Of a stretch of DNA of 64,000 bases, positions 1 to 11,780 are shown piece by piece; position 1 is the first letter of the stretch; every line of letters starts with the position of its first letter. This DNA is from Cerasibacillus quisquiliarum (GTDB taxonomy: Bacteria; Bacillota; Bacilli; Bacillales; Amphibacillaceae): assembly GCF_014202495.1 (NCBI RefSeq), contig NZ_JACHHA010000013.1:1-64000 (forward strand), given 5' to 3'. The notes beneath the pieces are model-generated. The model searched no databases, was not told where the DNA came from, and saw only the letters and a program-made list of their open reading frames with translations. Position numbers and translations under genes: made by a program.

Positions 1-94
1 TCACACCTGTTCCCATACCGAACACAGAAGTTAAGCTCTTCAGCGCCGATGGTAGTTGGGGCATAGCCCCTGCAAGAGTAGGACGTTGCCAGGC
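1..94 (+). rRNA. rrf: 5S ribosomal RNA, 3' part
   Basis: The window opens inside a 5S rRNA gene. The conserved blocks CCATACCGAACACAGAAGTT, AAGCTCTTCAGCGCCGATGG and the closing AGAGTAGGACGTTGCC are present. About the first 20 bases lie outside the window. It is the last gene of an rRNA operon whose 16S and 23S genes must lie to the left. A strong terminator follows at once, and no tRNA gene is seen after it. Confidence 0.95.
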
Positions 95-104
95 AATATA
101 AATT

Positions 105-145
105 AAACGGGATACACTATAAAACAGTGTATCCCGTTTTTTATT
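105..145 (+). terminator. rRNA operon terminator
   Basis: A perfect 14-bp stem (AAACGGGATACACT at 105-118, complement at 126-139) with a 7-base loop runs into a T tract. It ends the rRNA operon ahead of ctsR. Confidence 0.95.
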
Positions 146-256
146 GACTTGTTGAAGGAATGAATGAATTTTTAAGATCGCTTTTAATTATATATGAAAT
201 ACTTTTTAAATGTTTTCCTTTCCATTTTTTTGTCAACAATAATATAAAAGAAGATA

Positions 257-311
257 TTGGCAACTTCTATTAAATTGCAGTATAATAAAAATAAAGTCAA
301 AGATAGTCAAA
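257..311 (+). promoter_or_regulatory. ctsR promoter with CtsR operator
   Basis: A sigma-A type promoter is visible: TTGGCA at 257-262, an 18-base spacer, TATAAT at 281-286. Straight after it are two direct AGTCAAA heptamers (295-301 and 305-311) separated by 3 bases, the arrangement of the known CtsR operator. The operator covers the expected transcription start, so the operon should repress itself and be released by heat or protein damage. Confidence 0.92.
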
Positions 312-372
312 GTCAGGCAACATGTCCATATCCGTATAAAACGTGTTGTGATGTGTATGAGGAGGTGGCTAC

Positions 373-840
373 ATGAAGAATATTACTGATATTATTGAAC
401 AATATTTAAAAGAAATATTGGAGAACAAAGGCACTAACTTCATTGAAATTAAACGTAACGAAATAGCTGATCAGTTTCAATGCGTACCTTCACAAATAAA
501 TTATGTGATCAATACACGTTTTACGACTGAAAAGGGTTATAAGGTGGAAAGCAAACGCGGTGGTGGTGGGTATATTCGTATTATTAGAGTAAAGTATAAG
601 GATGAGGCAGAGTTAATTGATGAAATTATTGATATGATCAATCCAAAGATCAGTTTTCAATCTGCTGTTGATGTCGTTGAACGTTTATTAGATGAAGATA
701 TTATTACTAAGCGAGAAGCACAAATAATGATAAGTGCTTTAGATCGAGAAACGTTGGCTTTCAAATTACCGTTACGTGATGAAGTAAGAGCAAGAATTTT
801 TACCCAAATGTTAAATACATTGAAGTATATGAAGCATTGA
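373..840 (+). CDS. ctsR: Class III heat-shock repressor CtsR
   Basis: CtsR is the dimeric repressor of clp genes and of its own operon. The 155-residue length is normal. An N-terminal winged helix-turn-helix carries the glycine-rich wing RGGGGY at residues 62-67. In this family that loop senses heat, and its arginine is the McsB phosphorylation target. The C-terminal half is the dimer domain. The ATG follows the strong site GAGGAGGTG. The gene lies directly below a CtsR operator and heads the ctsR-mcsA-mcsB-clpC operon, so autoregulation is expected. Confidence 0.98.
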   Translation: MKNITDIIEQYLKEILENKGTNFIEIKRNEIADQFQCVPSQINYVINTRFTTEKGYKVESKRGGGGYIRIIRVKYKDEAELIDEIIDMINPKISFQSAVDVVERLLDEDIITKREAQIMISALDRETLAFKLPLRDEVRARIFTQMLNTLKYMKH

Positions 841-867
841 AAGTCAAATGGATGAAAGGAGAGATGC

Positions 868-1422
868 ATGATGAAATGTCAACAATGTCAAAAACGTCCT
901 GCAACAGTGCATTACACACATGTGATAAATGGGAAAAAAACAAATATACATGTTTGTGAAGTGTGTGCTAAGGACAGCGGTTATATGACTTATCCTGAAG
1001 AAGGCTTTTCTCTCCATGATTTATTAACTGGATTATTTCATTTAGATACACCGAAAGTAGATTATCAAGGCCATCCCTTTCAACAAATTGAAGAATTACG
1101 CTGTCCTTCATGCGCAATGACTTTTGCAGAGTTTAAAAGAATTGGGAAATTCGGTTGTATAGATTGTTATCATACGTTTTCTAATCGCTTAGATCCCATT
1201 TTTAGCAGAGTCCATAGTGGAAATACCCGTCACCTTGGTAAAATTCCTAAACGAAAAGGCGGACATTTACATTTAAAGAAACAACTCGCAGATTACCGTG
1301 AACAATTGGCAACTTTGATAGAAAATGAAGCATTTGAAAAAGCTGCTATCGTACGGGATAACATTAAGGAGCTCGAACAGAAAATACGAAGTAAAGAAGC
1401 GGGTGATAACGATGAGCTATGA
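868..1422 (+). CDS. mcsA: McsA, activator of arginine kinase McsB
   Basis: McsA binds and activates McsB and helps control CtsR and ClpC. The 184-residue protein has four CXXC pairs (C4/C7, C30/C33, C79/C82, C97/C100) that fit two zinc sites, and a C-terminal UVR-type coiled coil at about 140-175 that in homologues contacts ClpC. AAGGAG sits 6 bases before the chosen ATG; another ATG follows immediately. Its last 11 bases overlap mcsB, which implies coupled translation. Confidence 0.97.
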   Translation: MMKCQQCQKRPATVHYTHVINGKKTNIHVCEVCAKDSGYMTYPEEGFSLHDLLTGLFHLDTPKVDYQGHPFQQIEELRCPSCAMTFAEFKRIGKFGCIDCYHTFSNRLDPIFSRVHSGNTRHLGKIPKRKGGHLHLKKQLADYREQLATLIENEAFEKAAIVRDNIKELEQKIRSKEAGDNDEL

Positions 1423-2470
1423 CCAGTTTATGGATCAAGCGGTTAGTCCGTGGATGCTTGAAGACGGACCAGACCATGATATTGTTTTAAGTAGTCGAGT
1501 TCGTTTAGCGAGAAATTTAGCAGATTATAAATTTCCAGTCATTGCGCCAAGCGAAGAACTAAACCATGTTAAACAATTCATTGAAAAGGAGTATAATCAA
1601 GCATCTTTTAATGAAAGTGGCCCACTTCAATTTATATCTATTCAAGATTTAAGTACAATCGAGAAAATGGTCTTAGTTGAAAAGCATCTGATCAGTCCTT
1701 TGTTAACGAAAAAGTCTGATACTGCGGCATCACTTATTTCGCAAGATGAACAAATATCGATTATGATTAATGAGGAAGACCATTTACGTATTCAGCTTTA
1801 CTATCCTGGTTTTCAACTTCAAGATGCTCTTAATAAAGCATTTGAAGTTGATGATTGGCTAGAAGATAAAGTGAATTACGCTTTTGATGAAAAAAGAGGC
1901 TATTTAACAAGTTGTCCAACGAATGTTGGAACAGGCATGCGTGCTTCAGTTATGATGCATTTACCAGCCCTTGTTATTACAAAGCAATTAAATCGAATGA
2001 TTCCAGCCATTAACCATTTAGGTGTCGTTGTAAGAGGCATATATGGTGAAGGTAGTGAGGCATTAGGTAATTTATTTCAAATATCCAATCAAATTACTCT
2101 TGGTAAATCAGAGAAGAATATCATTGAAGATTTACAAGGTGTCGTTCGTCAACTCATTGAACATGAACGACATGCCCGTGATAAATTATTAAAAGAGTTA
2201 GGAACGGGATTAGAAGATCGTATCTTTCGCTCTTTAGGTGTATTAAAGTATAGTAGGATTATGGATACGAAAGAAATGGCAACCCGCTTGTCACACGTTC
2301 GACTCGGTGTTGATTTAGAATTAATTGATCTTTCGCGTCATATTTTAACTGAATTAACCGTATTAACTCAACCAGGCTTTTTACAATATCATGCTCAAAA
2401 AACATTAACACCTAGAGAGCGAGATGTATTACGAGCATCAGTCATCAGGAAAAAGTTAATAGAAGCATAA
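1412..2470 (+). CDS. mcsB: Protein-arginine kinase McsB
   Basis: McsB phosphorylates arginines on damaged proteins and on CtsR, marking them for ClpCP degradation. The 352-residue protein belongs to the phosphagen kinase family: the ATP-binding stretch [10 protein letters not shown] is near residues 27-36 and the conserved [11 protein letters not shown] block lies in the middle. An upstream in-frame ATG at 1325 would lie inside mcsA without a ribosome site. The ATG at 1412 gives the family N-terminus (MSYDQF) and an 11-base overlap with mcsA. Confidence 0.97.
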   Translation: MSYDQFMDQAVSPWMLEDGPDHDIVLSSRVRLARNLADYKFPVIAPSEELNHVKQFIEKEYNQASFNESGPLQFISIQDLSTIEKMVLVEKHLISPLLTKKSDTAASLISQDEQISIMINEEDHLRIQLYYPGFQLQDALNKAFEVDDWLEDKVNYAFDEKRGYLTSCPTNVGTGMRASVMMHLPALVITKQLNRMIPAINHLGVVVRGIYGEGSEALGNLFQISNQITLGKSEKNIIEDLQGVVRQLIEHERHARDKLLKELGTGLEDRIFRSLGVLKYSRIMDTKEMATRLSHVRLGVDLELIDLSRHILTELTVLTQPGFLQYHAQKTLTPRERDVLRASVIRKKLIEA

Positions 2471-2507
2471 AATATAAATGCTTACGAATTGATGGGAGGT
2501 TTACATG

Positions 2508-4934
2508 ATGATGTTTGGACGTTTTACAGAAAGAGCACAAAAGGTTCTAGCTTTGTCACAAGAAGAAGCGGTTAAACTCGGACATAATAATATCGGAACC
2601 GAACATATCTTATTAGGGCTTATTCGAGAAGGTAACGGCATTGCTGCTAAAGCGTTACAGTCGCTAGGTTTAGAAGTAGATAAGATTCAAGAAGAAGTTC
2701 TTAAGTTAATTGGAAAAGGAAAGCAACCCGTGCAAGTCATTCATTATACCCCACGCGCTAAAAGAGTTGTCGAACTTTCTCAAGATGAATCGCGAAAGTT
2801 GGGTCACTCATATGTAGGGACTGAACATATCTTATTAGGGCTTATTCGAGAAGGAGAAGGTGTGGCTGCAAGAGTATTAAATAATTTAGGGGTAAGTTTG
2901 AATAAAGCGAGACAGCAGGTTCTACAATTATTAGGCAGTAATGAAACGGAAGCTTCTAGACAAGGACGCGGACGACAAAATCATGTCAGTACACCGACAC
3001 TAGATTCATTAGCGCGAGATTTAACAGAAAGTGCTAAAGAAGGGAAAGTTGATCCGGTAATTGGTCGTAGTAAAGAAATTGAACGCGTCATTCAAGTATT
3101 AAGCCGTCGGACTAAAAATAACCCAGTCTTAATTGGTGAACCCGGTGTTGGTAAAACAGCTGTTGCTGAAGGATTAGCTCAGCAAATTGTGAATAATGAA
3201 GTTCCAGAAACACTTCGTGATAAGCGTGTCATGACTTTAGATATGGGAACAGTTGTAGCTGGAACAAAATATCGTGGAGAATTTGAAGACCGATTGAAAA
3301 AAGTAATGGAAGAAATTCGTCAAGCAAATAATGTTATTCTATTTATTGATGAATTGCATACGTTAATAGGTGCTGGAGGTGCTGAAGGAGCCATTGATGC
3401 TTCTAACATATTAAAGCCTTCTCTTGCTCGAGGTGAATTACAATGTATTGGAGCAACAACACTTGATGAATACCGCAAATATATTGAAAAAGATGCTGCT
3501 TTAGAGCGACGCTTCCAACCAATCCAGGTTGATGAACCGAGCCCAGAAGAAACCGTACAAATATTAAATGGCTTACGAGATCGTTATGAGGCTCACCATC
3601 GTGTAACGATTACAGATGAAGCTATTGAAGCAGCAGTAAATTTGTCGGACCGTTATATTACGGATCGTTTCTTACCAGATAAAGCGATCGATTTAATTGA
3701 TGAAGCTGGTTCGAAAGTACGCCTTCGTTCTTATACGATTCCACCAAGCTTAAAAGAATTGGAACAAAAGCTAGAAGAAGTACGTAAAGAAAAAGATGCC
3801 GCTGTACAAAGTCAAGAATTTGAAAAAGCTGCTTCTTTACGTGATTCTGAACAACGCTTAAGAGAAGAGTTAGAAGCGACCCGTGAAAAATGGAAGGAAA
3901 AACAAGGAAAAGAAGATTCTAAAGTAACTGCTGAAGATATAGCAACTGTTGTATCGAGTTGGACAGGTGTACCTGTTGTAAGTATGACAAAAGATGAAAC
4001 AGAACGCTTATTGCATCTTGAGGACATATTACACGGACGTGTCATAGGTCAAGAAGAAGCAGTAAAAGCAGTTTCTACAGCGATTAGAAGGGCTAGAGCT
4101 GGTTTAAAAGATCCGAAACGACCAATCGGTTCATTTATTTTCTTAGGACCTACTGGTGTCGGTAAAACAGAATTGGCTCGTGCCTTGGCAGAAGCTATGT
4201 TTGAAGACGAAGACGCGATGATTCGAATTGATATGTCAGAGTACATGGAAAAACACGCAACATCTCGCTTAGTCGGCTCACCACCGGGATATGTAGGTTA
4301 TGAAGAAGGAGGACAATTAACCGAGAAAGTTCGTCGTAAGCCATATTCTGTAGTCCTTCTTGATGAAATTGAAAAGGCTCATCCTGAAGTATTTAATATT
4401 TTACTTCAAGTGTTAGAGGATGGCCGTTTAACAGACTCTAAAGGTAGACTCGTTGATTTTCGTAATACAGTGCTTATTATGACATCTAATGTAGGTGCGA
4501 GTGAATTAGAGCGAAATAAATATGTCGGCTTTACACTAAATGACGATGATCAAGAGTACAAAGATATGAAAGAAAATGTACTCGATGCCTTAAAGAAAGC
4601 ATTTCGTCCAGAATTTTTAAACCGAATTGATGAGACCATTGTTTTCCACACACTTGAGGAAAAGCATATGAAAGAAATTGCTAAATTAATGCTAAAGCAA
4701 TTACAAAAGCGTCTAAAAGAGCAAGATATTGAATTTACATTAACAGATAAAGCGATTGAAAAAATTGCTGAAAAAGGTTTTCAACCAGAATATGGTGCAC
4801 GTCCACTACGCCGTGCCATCCAAAAAAACATCGAAGACTTGCTTTCTGAAGAACTGTTAAAAGGGACAATTAATAAAGGAGAAAAGGTTAAAGTTGGTTT
4901 AAATAATAAAGGGGAATTTATTGTTCTTCCATAA
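2508..4934 (+). CDS. clpC: AAA+ unfoldase ClpC
   Basis: ClpC is the hexameric ATPase that unfolds proteins for the ClpP peptidase. Domains in order: two N-terminal Clp repeats (each with GTEHILLGL), AAA+ module 1 with Walker A GEPGVGKT near 210, a coiled middle domain with a UVR-like stretch (the McsB/MecA docking region), AAA+ module 2 with Walker A GPTGVGKT near 547, and a C-terminal domain. The 808-residue length is normal. Three ATGs occur in a row; the second lies 7 bases after GGGAGGT and gives the usual MMFGRF start. Last gene of the CtsR operon. Confidence 0.98.
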   Translation: MMFGRFTERAQKVLALSQEEAVKLGHNNIGTEHILLGLIREGNGIAAKALQSLGLEVDKIQEEVLKLIGKGKQPVQVIHYTPRAKRVVELSQDESRKLGHSYVGTEHILLGLIREGEGVAARVLNNLGVSLNKARQQVLQLLGSNETEASRQGRGRQNHVSTPTLDSLARDLTESAKEGKVDPVIGRSKEIERVIQVLSRRTKNNPVLIGEPGVGKTAVAEGLAQQIVNNEVPETLRDKRVMTLDMGTVVAGTKYRGEFEDRLKKVMEEIRQANNVILFIDELHTLIGAGGAEGAIDASNILKPSLARGELQCIGATTLDEYRKYIEKDAALERRFQPIQVDEPSPEETVQILNGLRDRYEAHHRVTITDEAIEAAVNLSDRYITDRFLPDKAIDLIDEAGSKVRLRSYTIPPSLKELEQKLEEVRKEKDAAVQSQEFEKAASLRDSEQRLREELEATREKWKEKQGKEDSKVTAEDIATVVSSWTGVPVVSMTKDETERLLHLEDILHGRVIGQEEAVKAVSTAIRRARAGLKDPKRPIGSFIFLGPTGVGKTELARALAEAMFEDEDAMIRIDMSEYMEKHATSRLVGSPPGYVGYEEGGQLTEKVRRKPYSVVLLDEIEKAHPEVFNILLQVLEDGRLTDSKGRLVDFRNTVLIMTSNVGASELERNKYVGFTLNDDDQEYKDMKENVLDALKKAFRPEFLNRIDETIVFHTLEEKHMKEIAKLMLKQLQKRLKEQDIEFTLTDKAIEKIAEKGFQPEYGARPLRRAIQKNIEDLLSEELLKGTINKGEKVKVGLNNKGEFIVLP

Positions 4935-4954
4935 GAACATAACTTTGATTTACT

Positions 4955-4987
4955 AACAGCTGGAAGGATGATTTCTTCTGGCTGTTT
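4955..4987 (+). terminator. Terminator after clpC
   Basis: A 14-bp stem (AACAGCTGGAAGGA with a complementary arm, three G-T pairs) with a 4-base loop ends in a T run. It separates the CtsR operon from radA. Confidence 0.88.
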
Positions 4988-5135
4988 TTCCTATCTTTTG
5001 TTTAATTGTGGCATAAATATGTGACAAAGCAAAAGAAATGATAACTATTTGTAATTTCATGGTAAAGAATTTCATATACAATAAAATTAGGTAAGAAGAT
5101 ATTTTGTTTCTTCGCCTGCGGAAAGGACGAGAAAA

Positions 5136-6500
5136 TTGGCTAAAACAAAGACAAAGTATGTCTGTCAATCATGTGGCTATGAATCTCCGAGATGGATGGG
5201 AAGATGTCCTGGTTGTTCAAATTGGAATACACTCGTTGAGGAAATAGAGAGAAAGACAAAAACGAATCGCCCATCAACTGGACTGACTTCGAGAAAACCT
5301 ATCAAAATTACATCTATTGAATCACAAGAAGAACCACGTATATTGACTTCGCTGAAAGAATTTAATCGCGTTCTAGGTGGAGGAATTGTCCATGGCTCAC
5401 TCGTTCTTATCGGTGGAGACCCAGGAATTGGGAAATCAACACTACTTCTACAAATATCATCACAACTTGCTGAACAACAATTACCGGTTTTATATATTTC
5501 TGGTGAAGAATCGACCCGCCAAACGAAATTGCGTGCGGACCGCTTAAATGTTTCTTCTGATTTACTTTACGTCTTAGCAGAAACGAACCTTTTCGATATT
5601 GCTAATCATATAGAGGAACTAAAACCTTCACTCGTTATTGTTGATTCGATTCAAACAATTTATAAAGATGAAGTGACAAGCGCACCTGGTAGTGTGTCAC
5701 AAGTAAGAGAATGTACAAGTGAGTTGATGCGCATTGCTAAGACAAATCATATACCCATTTTCATTGTCGGTCATGTGACAAAAGAAGGGGCGATTGCTGG
5801 TCCACGAGTTTTAGAACATATGGTAGATACCGTTCTATATTTTGAAGGGGAAAGGCATCATACTTATCGAATTCTCCGTAGTGTTAAAAATCGTTTCGGA
5901 AGTACAAATGAAATGGGTATATTTGAAATGAAGGAAGAAGGACTTAAAGAAGTGATGAATCCGTCAGAAATCTTTTTAGAAGAACGTTCAAAAGGAGCTG
6001 CAGGATCAACTGTCGTCGCCTCAATGGAAGGAACGCGCCCAGTATTAGTAGAAATTCAAGCACTTATTTCACCTACTAGCTTTGGAAACCCACGACGTAT
6101 GGCTACAGGAGTTGATTATAATCGTATTCCATTATTAATGGCCGTATTGGAAAAGCGTGTCGGCCTTATGTTGCAAAATCAAGATGCTTATGTGAAAGTA
6201 GCTGGAGGAGTTAAGTTGGATGAGCCAGCTATTGATTTAGCGATTAGTGTTAGCATTGCATCTAGTTTTCGTAATCAACCGACTCGCCCAGATGATATTT
6301 TTATAGGAGAGGTTGGATTAACAGGTGAAGTCAGACGTGTGTCTAGAATAGAACAGCGTGTACAAGAAGCAGCTAAATTAGGTTTCAAACGAGTTATTTG
6401 CCCACAAAAAAACATAGACGGATGGACCTTACCAGAGACAATTGAGATTATAGGTGTTAATACTGTTCAAGAAGCACTTAATATTGGTTTACATCGATAA
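5136..6500 (+). CDS. radA: DNA repair ATPase RadA (Sms)
   Basis: RadA is a RecA-like hexameric motor that helps process recombination intermediates. The 454-residue protein has an N-terminal zinc finger (C10, C13, C24, C27), Walker [11 protein letters not shown] near residue 95, the RadA-specific KNRFG motif, and a C-terminal Lon-protease-like domain. The start is TTG at 5136 after GAAAGGACG, giving the family N-terminus [10 protein letters not shown]. In Bacillus radA is followed by disA; here yacL follows instead. Confidence 0.97.
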   Translation: MAKTKTKYVCQSCGYESPRWMGRCPGCSNWNTLVEEIERKTKTNRPSTGLTSRKPIKITSIESQEEPRILTSLKEFNRVLGGGIVHGSLVLIGGDPGIGKSTLLLQISSQLAEQQLPVLYISGEESTRQTKLRADRLNVSSDLLYVLAETNLFDIANHIEELKPSLVIVDSIQTIYKDEVTSAPGSVSQVRECTSELMRIAKTNHIPIFIVGHVTKEGAIAGPRVLEHMVDTVLYFEGERHHTYRILRSVKNRFGSTNEMGIFEMKEEGLKEVMNPSEIFLEERSKGAAGSTVVASMEGTRPVLVEIQALISPTSFGNPRRMATGVDYNRIPLLMAVLEKRVGLMLQNQDAYVKVAGGVKLDEPAIDLAISVSIASSFRNQPTRPDDIFIGEVGLTGEVRRVSRIEQRVQEAAKLGFKRVICPQKNIDGWTLPETIEIIGVNTVQEALNIGLHR

Positions 6501-6508
6501 AAAACAAA

Positions 6509-6537
6509 TTGACATAAAATAAAATATGTGATAAGAT
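6509..6537 (+). promoter_or_regulatory. Promoter of yacL
   Basis: Consensus TTGACA at 6509-6514, a 17-base spacer, then TAAGAT at 6532-6537. It stands where disA would be expected and probably drives yacL. Confidence 0.75.
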
Positions 6538-6664
6538 AATAAATTTACTAAGTTGAGACTTATTCAAGGCTATGCTATCATTTTAGTGAAATCATATAGA
6601 ATCTTAAGATAACGGTTATTTTTTCAGAAGTTGAGGCAATAATAGAATTAGGAGGTGAAATAAC

Positions 6665-7759
6665 TTGTTGCAAAAGATAGTTCATTTGTTTTTTTTAATT
6701 ACAGGAGCAACAGTAGGTTATTTGTATATACCTGAAATTATTATTTTACTAGGTATTACTGATGTTGGTTTGTTACAGTCTAATTATTTTGGTTTAATTG
6801 CCGGTGCGGTTATTTTCTTTCTTATATCATACTTCATAACGGACTACATTGTTGGTTTTTTGAAGTGGGTAGAAGAAGCATTAATTAAAGTGCCGCTTGG
6901 TGATTTAGCATTTGGTACATTCGGATTAATCGTTGGTTTAGTAGTTGCTTATTTGATTAATATTACGATTCAAGATATTAAGATAAGCGTTGTATCTCAA
7001 GTTGTTCCATTATTCATCATGATTATTCTCGGTTATCTTGGCTTTCAAGTCGGTTTTCGCAGACGTGAAGAATTTCTGCAATTATTAGCAACGAAAAAAG
7101 ACCGAGAAAAAAAGCGTCAAACATCAGAAGAGCGGGTTAAAAGAGAGTATCAAAAACCTAAAATACTCGATACAAGTGTTATTATAGATGGCCGTATAGC
7201 TGATATATGTCAAACTGAGTTTTTAGAAGGGGCACTTGTTATTCCACAGTTTGTTCTCGGTGAATTACAACATATTGCAGATTCTTCCGACGTATTAAAG
7301 CGCAATCGCGGACGCCGAGGCTTAGATGTCTTAAATCGTATTCAAAAAGAATTGCCGATTGAAGTTAAAATTTATGAAGGTGACTTTGAAGATATCCCTG
7401 AAGTTGATAGTAAATTAATTAAGTTAGCTAAAGTGATCGATGGAACAGTTGTCACAAATGATTTTAACTTAAATAAGGTCTGTGATCTGCAAGGTGTACG
7501 CGTATTAAATATCAACGATTTAGCAAATGCAGTGAAGCCTGTTGTTCTTCCTGGAGAAGAATTAGCCGTCCAAGTCATTAAAGATGGGAAAGAACATAAT
7601 CAAGGTATTGCTTATTTAGACGATGGGACAATGATCGTTGTAGAAGAAGGGATGCGCTATATTGGTAAAAAGATTGATGTCATTATTACAAGCGTTCTAC
7701 AAACATCAGCCGGTCGCATGATCTTTGCTAAGCCAAAACTACTTGAAAAAGCATTATAA
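6665..7759 (+). CDS. yacL: YacL, membrane-anchored PIN/TRAM protein
   Basis: The 364-residue protein has about four N-terminal membrane helices (residues 1-130), then a PIN nuclease-like domain starting at [13 protein letters not shown] with further conserved acidic residues, and a C-terminal TRAM domain. PIN and TRAM domains suggest RNA binding or cleavage at the membrane; its substrate is not known to me. The TTG start follows AGGAGGTGA by 6 bases. A promoter lies just upstream and a terminator downstream, so it appears to be transcribed alone. Confidence 0.93.
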   Translation: MLQKIVHLFFLITGATVGYLYIPEIIILLGITDVGLLQSNYFGLIAGAVIFFLISYFITDYIVGFLKWVEEALIKVPLGDLAFGTFGLIVGLVVAYLINITIQDIKISVVSQVVPLFIMIILGYLGFQVGFRRREEFLQLLATKKDREKKRQTSEERVKREYQKPKILDTSVIIDGRIADICQTEFLEGALVIPQFVLGELQHIADSSDVLKRNRGRRGLDVLNRIQKELPIEVKIYEGDFEDIPEVDSKLIKLAKVIDGTVVTNDFNLNKVCDLQGVRVLNINDLANAVKPVVLPGEELAVQVIKDGKEHNQGIAYLDDGTMIVVEEGMRYIGKKIDVIITSVLQTSAGRMIFAKPKLLEKAL

Positions 7760-7794
7760 AAAAGGTATAACATTATATAAGATGTTTAGAAATG

Positions 7795-7827
7795 AAAAGT
7801 GATAACAGTAATTGTTATCGCTTTTTG
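7795..7827 (+). terminator. Terminator after yacL
   Basis: A 13-bp stem (AAAAGTGATAACA at 7795-7807 with its complement at 7813-7825) and a GTAAT loop, T-rich on the 3' side. It ends yacL; ispD and ispF, expected next in Bacillus, are not present. Confidence 0.85.
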
Positions 7828-7921
7828 TTATACTGATATAGGATACTTATAAACTATAACAACGTCGTATGCGTTGTTACACACTTATTGAATTTATTTA
7901 TGTTGAGGAAGGGGTACCACC

Positions 7922-9391
7922 ATGACAAAAGAAGTTCGCGTACGCTATGCGCCAAGTCCAACAGGGCATTTACATATTGGAAATGCACGTACTGCCTTGT
8001 TTAATTATTTATTTGCAAGACATTTTAATGGGAAATTTATTATTCGTATAGAAGATACGGATGAGAAACGGAATGTAGAAGGTGGCGAAGAAAGCCAATT
8101 AAAATATTTGAAATGGCTCGGTCTTGATTGGGATGAAGGAGCTGACATTGGCGGTGATTATGGACCATATCGCCAAATGGAACGCCTTGAAATTTATCAA
8201 AAATATATTGATGAGTTATTGGAAAAAGGTCTAGCTTACAAATGCTATATGACAGAGGAAGAACTCGAACAGGAACGTGAAGAACAAAGAGCTCGTGGTG
8301 AAATGCCAAAGTATTCAGGAGCACATCGGAATTTAACAGAAGAACAGATTCAACAATTCGAAGCAGAAGGAAGAAAGCCAAGCATTCGCTTTCGTGTGCC
8401 TGACAATGTGACTTACACATTTAAAGATATTGTTCGTGGTGATATTACATTTGAATCCAGTGATGTTGGAGACTGGGTTATGGTTAAGAAAAATGGCATT
8501 CCAACATATAATTTTGCCGTCGTTATTGACGACCATTTAATGAAAATATCTCATGTATTACGTGGAGAGGAACATATTTCAAATACACCTAGACAATTGA
8601 TGGTATATGAAGCGCTTGGCTGGGAACCACCACAATTCGGACATATGACATTGATTTTAAATGAGAACCGTAAGAAGTTAAGTAAACGTGATCAACATAT
8701 CATGCAATTTATTGAGCAATATAAAGATATGGGTTATTTACCAGAAGCATTATTTAACTTTATTACATTACTAGGTTGGTCACCAGTTGGTGAGGAAGAG
8801 ATTTTCGATCAGGAGACATTGATTAAAATATTTGACCCAGATCGTCTATCAACCTCTGCGGCAATATTCGATCAGCAAAAGCTAAAATGGATGAATGGAG
8901 AATATATTAAAACATTATCACCTGAAGAAGCTGTTTCATTAGCGTTGCCATATTTAATTGATGCAGGGAAACTTCCTGAAGATATGGATGATCAAAAACG
9001 CGAATGGGCAGAAAAGCTCATTCAGCTTTATCAAGAGCAGTTACATTATGGTAAAGAAATTGTCGAACTGACAGAGTTATTTTTTAAAACAGAAATCACA
9101 TATGATGAAGCGGCAATGGATGTATTAAAGGAAGAACAAGTCCCAGAAGTTCTTCAAGTTTTTACTGACAAGCTCATTCATCTAGATGATTTTAATGCAA
9201 CAGAAATTAAAGCACAAATAAAAGCCACACAAAAAGAAACAGGGCATAGAGGGAAGAAATTGTTTATGCCTATTCGCGTTGCGACAACAGGTCAAAAGCA
9301 CGGACCAGAGTTACCATTAGCAATTGAATTACTTGGCAAAGAAGTCGTTGTTAACCGACTAGATGCCTTATTGAATAAATTAAATGCTTAA
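7922..9391 (+). CDS. gltX: Glutamyl-tRNA synthetase
   Basis: This class I aminoacyl-tRNA synthetase charges tRNA-Glu and, in Bacillales, normally also mischarges tRNA-Gln for the GatCAB amidotransferase. The HIGH-type motif HLHIGNA is at residues 16-22 and the KMSKS equivalent KKLSKRD near 250. The 489-residue length is typical. GAGGAAGGGG lies just before the ATG. The 160-base gap to yacL holds the yacL terminator and a possible weak promoter (TTGTTA near 7825, TATAAA near 7849). Confidence 0.98.
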   Translation: MTKEVRVRYAPSPTGHLHIGNARTALFNYLFARHFNGKFIIRIEDTDEKRNVEGGEESQLKYLKWLGLDWDEGADIGGDYGPYRQMERLEIYQKYIDELLEKGLAYKCYMTEEELEQEREEQRARGEMPKYSGAHRNLTEEQIQQFEAEGRKPSIRFRVPDNVTYTFKDIVRGDITFESSDVGDWVMVKKNGIPTYNFAVVIDDHLMKISHVLRGEEHISNTPRQLMVYEALGWEPPQFGHMTLILNENRKKLSKRDQHIMQFIEQYKDMGYLPEALFNFITLLGWSPVGEEEIFDQETLIKIFDPDRLSTSAAIFDQQKLKWMNGEYIKTLSPEEAVSLALPYLIDAGKLPEDMDDQKREWAEKLIQLYQEQLHYGKEIVELTELFFKTEITYDEAAMDVLKEEQVPEVLQVFTDKLIHLDDFNATEIKAQIKATQKETGHRGKKLFMPIRVATTGQKHGPELPLAIELLGKEVVVNRLDALLNKLNA

Positions 9392-9416
9392 TAAAATAGG
9401 CATAATAAACCATACA

Positions 9417-9446
9417 TTTCAATTCACATTATGAAATAAATATAAT
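9417..9446 (+). promoter_or_regulatory. Promoter of the cysE operon
   Basis: TATAAT at 9441-9446 with a weak TTTCAA at 9417-9422, 18 bases apart. It is correctly placed to start the T-box leader RNA. Confidence 0.5.
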
Positions 9447-9465
9447 ATAGTAATATCACATACTT

Positions 9466-9702
9466 GTGCGTTGAAGAGGAAAAGTAAAAAATAAATCGGT
9501 TACACAGAGAGAACCACCAAGGCTGTAAGTGGTTTTAACCATTATTTTTGAAATGCACCTCTGAGTCCGTCATGGAAAGATAGTATATGACGGCGGAATC
9601 CTACCGTTATTTAGGGATTGAGCTGGGGGATTATATGCCTCAATCAGAGTGGAACCGCGCTAAATGAGCGTCTCTGTGTTAAACACAGAGACGCTTTTTT
9701 TA
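9466..9702 (+). promoter_or_regulatory. Cysteine T-box riboswitch with terminator
   Basis: The leader carries the T-box sequence AGAGTGGAACCGCG at about 9647-9660 and a 13-bp terminator stem with a T tract at 9667-9701. AGAGG near 9475 can pair with CCTCT near 9558 as the base of stem I. The specifier region reads GAAATGCACC with UGC (cysteine) at 9554-9556. Uncharged tRNA-Cys should bind and allow read-through into cysE-cysS. The specifier assignment is inferred from position and from the downstream genes. Confidence 0.92.
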
Positions 9703-9727
9703 ATGACATGTAGAGGAGGTCTAATAG

Positions 9728-10396
9728 ATGAAAATTTTTAAGCGGATGAAAGAGGATATGGATGTCGTTTTTGAACAAGACCCAGCGGCACGAACGTATC
9801 TAGAAGTATTCTTAACATATTCAGGTTTACATGCTATATGGTGGCATCGGGTTGCACATGCTTTTTTCAAACGAAAAATGTTCTTTATTGCACGTGCTAT
9901 TTCACAAATCAGCCGTTTTTTAACCGGTATTGAGATTCATCCAGGAGCTAAAATAGGTCGTCGCTTTTTCATAGACCATGGCATGGGTGTCGTCATTGGT
10001 GAAACATGTGAAATCGGTGACGACGTGACTGTATTTCAAGGTGTAACATTAGGCGGAACTGGTAAAGAGAAGGGGAAGCGTCATCCAACAATAAAAGATC
10101 ATGCCTTAATTGCTACTGGAGCAAAAGTATTAGGATCTATTACGGTAGGTGAATATGCACGAATTGGAGCTGGCTCTGTTGTGCTAAAAGATGTTCCAGC
10201 ACATGCAACAGTTGTTGGTATTCCGGGTAGAGTCGTTAGACAACACGGAAAAAAAGTTGAAAAGACATTGGACCACCACAAACTACCAGACCCAATTCAA
10301 GATCGATTTAATCAATTACAAAAAGAAATTGATACATTAAAAAAGGAGATCGCTCAACGAAAGGAAGGGGAACAGAATGACGATTCAAATTTATAA
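9728..10396 (+). CDS. cysE: Serine O-acetyltransferase
   Basis: CysE makes O-acetylserine from serine and acetyl-CoA, the first step of cysteine synthesis. The 222-residue protein has an N-terminal helical region and a left-handed beta-helix of hexapeptide repeats with the family hallmarks [12 protein letters not shown] and GVTLGGTGK. The C-terminal 40 residues are charged and helical. GAGGAGGT precedes the ATG. It lies directly under the Cys T-box and overlaps cysS by 20 bases, so synthesis and charging of cysteine share one signal. Confidence 0.97.
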   Translation: MKIFKRMKEDMDVVFEQDPAARTYLEVFLTYSGLHAIWWHRVAHAFFKRKMFFIARAISQISRFLTGIEIHPGAKIGRRFFIDHGMGVVIGETCEIGDDVTVFQGVTLGGTGKEKGKRHPTIKDHALIATGAKVLGSITVGEYARIGAGSVVLKDVPAHATVVGIPGRVVRQHGKKVEKTLDHHKLPDPIQDRFNQLQKEIDTLKKEIAQRKEGEQNDDSNL

Positions 10397-11780
10397 TACA
10401 TTAACGAGGGAAAAAGAAGTCTTTAAACCAATTGAAAAAGGCAAGGTGCGCATGTATGTCTGTGGCCCGACGGTATATAATTATATCCATATAGGAAATG
10501 CCCGACCTGCCATTGTTTTTGATACGGTTAGACGTTATTTAGAATATAAAGGATATGCCGTCACGTATGTTCTTAATTTTACAGATATTGACGATAAGAT
10601 TATTCGTGCCGCACAAGAAGCAGGAGAAGATGCAAAAACGATTGCCGATCGTTATATTAAAGCATATAAGGAAGATGTCGCAGCATTAGGTGTTAAAGAA
10701 GCGACTTACCATCCACGTGTAACAGAAACAATTGAAGAGATTATTCAATTTATTGAAGGGCTTATTGATAAAGGTTTTGCATATGAAGTAGACGGTGATG
10801 TTTATTTTAAACCGAGAGCATTTGAAGATTATGGTAAATTATCACATCAATCAATTGATGAGCTAAGAGCAGGTGCACGTATTCAAATCGGTGAGAAAAA
10901 AAGCGATCCACTTGATTTTGCGTTGTGGAAAAAGGCAGAAGCCGGAGAGGTTGCTTGGGATTCACCATGGGGAAAAGGCCGTCCGGGTTGGCATATTGAA
11001 TGTTCAACAATGGCGAAGAAATATCTAGGCGAGACGATTGATATTCATGCTGGTGGCCAAGACTTAACATTCCCACATCATGAGAATGAAATTGCTCAAT
11101 CAGAAGCTAAAACTGGTAAGCCTTTTGCAAATTATTGGATGCATAATGGTTATATCAACATTAATAATGAAAAAATGTCCAAATCCCTAGGTAACTTCGT
11201 ATTAACACGTGAACTATTACGTCTTCATGATCCGAAAATTATCCGTTTTTTTATGTTAAGCGTTCACTATCGTCATCCGATTAACTTTTCGGAAGAATTG
11301 TTAGAAGGGGCAAAACAAAGCTTTGAACGAATAGAAACAGCTTATTTAAATTTAGAACATCGTAAAAAAGCGAGCATGAATTTAACGAAAGATAACAACG
11401 AATGGCTTGAAAAAATTGAACAGTTAAAAGAAAACTTTGAAGCGGCGATGGATGATGACTTTAATACAGCTAATGCCATATCTGTCTTGTTTGATGTGAC
11501 AAAAGAAGCAAATCTATATGTAGAAAAAGATCAAACAGCGACAGAAGTGATTGATGCTTTTCAAGAGGCAATGAAAACCATGCTTCATATTTTAGGTATT
11601 CGGCTAGAAACAGAAGAGGACTTATTAGATGAAGATATAGAACGTTTAATAGAAGAGAGAAATGAAGCACGTAAGAATCGCGATTTTAAACGCGCTGATG
11701 AAATTAGAGATCTTTTAAAAGAAAAACAGATTATATTAGAGGATACGCCTCAAGGTGTCCGGTGGAAAAGAGGTTCATAA
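10377..11780 (+). CDS. cysS: Cysteinyl-tRNA synthetase
   Basis: This class I synthetase charges tRNA-Cys. The HIGH motif is at residues 38-41 (YIHIGNA), KMSKS is in [11 protein letters not shown] near 267, and zinc ligands are visible (C29 in VCGPT, a Cys in HIECS, His/Glu in FPHHENE). The 467-residue length is normal. Its ATG lies within the end of cysE after AAGGAAGGGG. The stop codon overlaps the start of mrnC by one base (TAATG). Confidence 0.98.
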   Translation: MTIQIYNTLTREKEVFKPIEKGKVRMYVCGPTVYNYIHIGNARPAIVFDTVRRYLEYKGYAVTYVLNFTDIDDKIIRAAQEAGEDAKTIADRYIKAYKEDVAALGVKEATYHPRVTETIEEIIQFIEGLIDKGFAYEVDGDVYFKPRAFEDYGKLSHQSIDELRAGARIQIGEKKSDPLDFALWKKAEAGEVAWDSPWGKGRPGWHIECSTMAKKYLGETIDIHAGGQDLTFPHHENEIAQSEAKTGKPFANYWMHNGYININNEKMSKSLGNFVLTRELLRLHDPKIIRFFMLSVHYRHPINFSEELLEGAKQSFERIETAYLNLEHRKKASMNLTKDNNEWLEKIEQLKENFEAAMDDDFNTANAISVLFDVTKEANLYVEKDQTATEVIDAFQEAMKTMLHILGIRLETEEDLLDEDIERLIEERNEARKNRDFKRADEIRDLLKEKQIILEDTPQGVRWKRGS

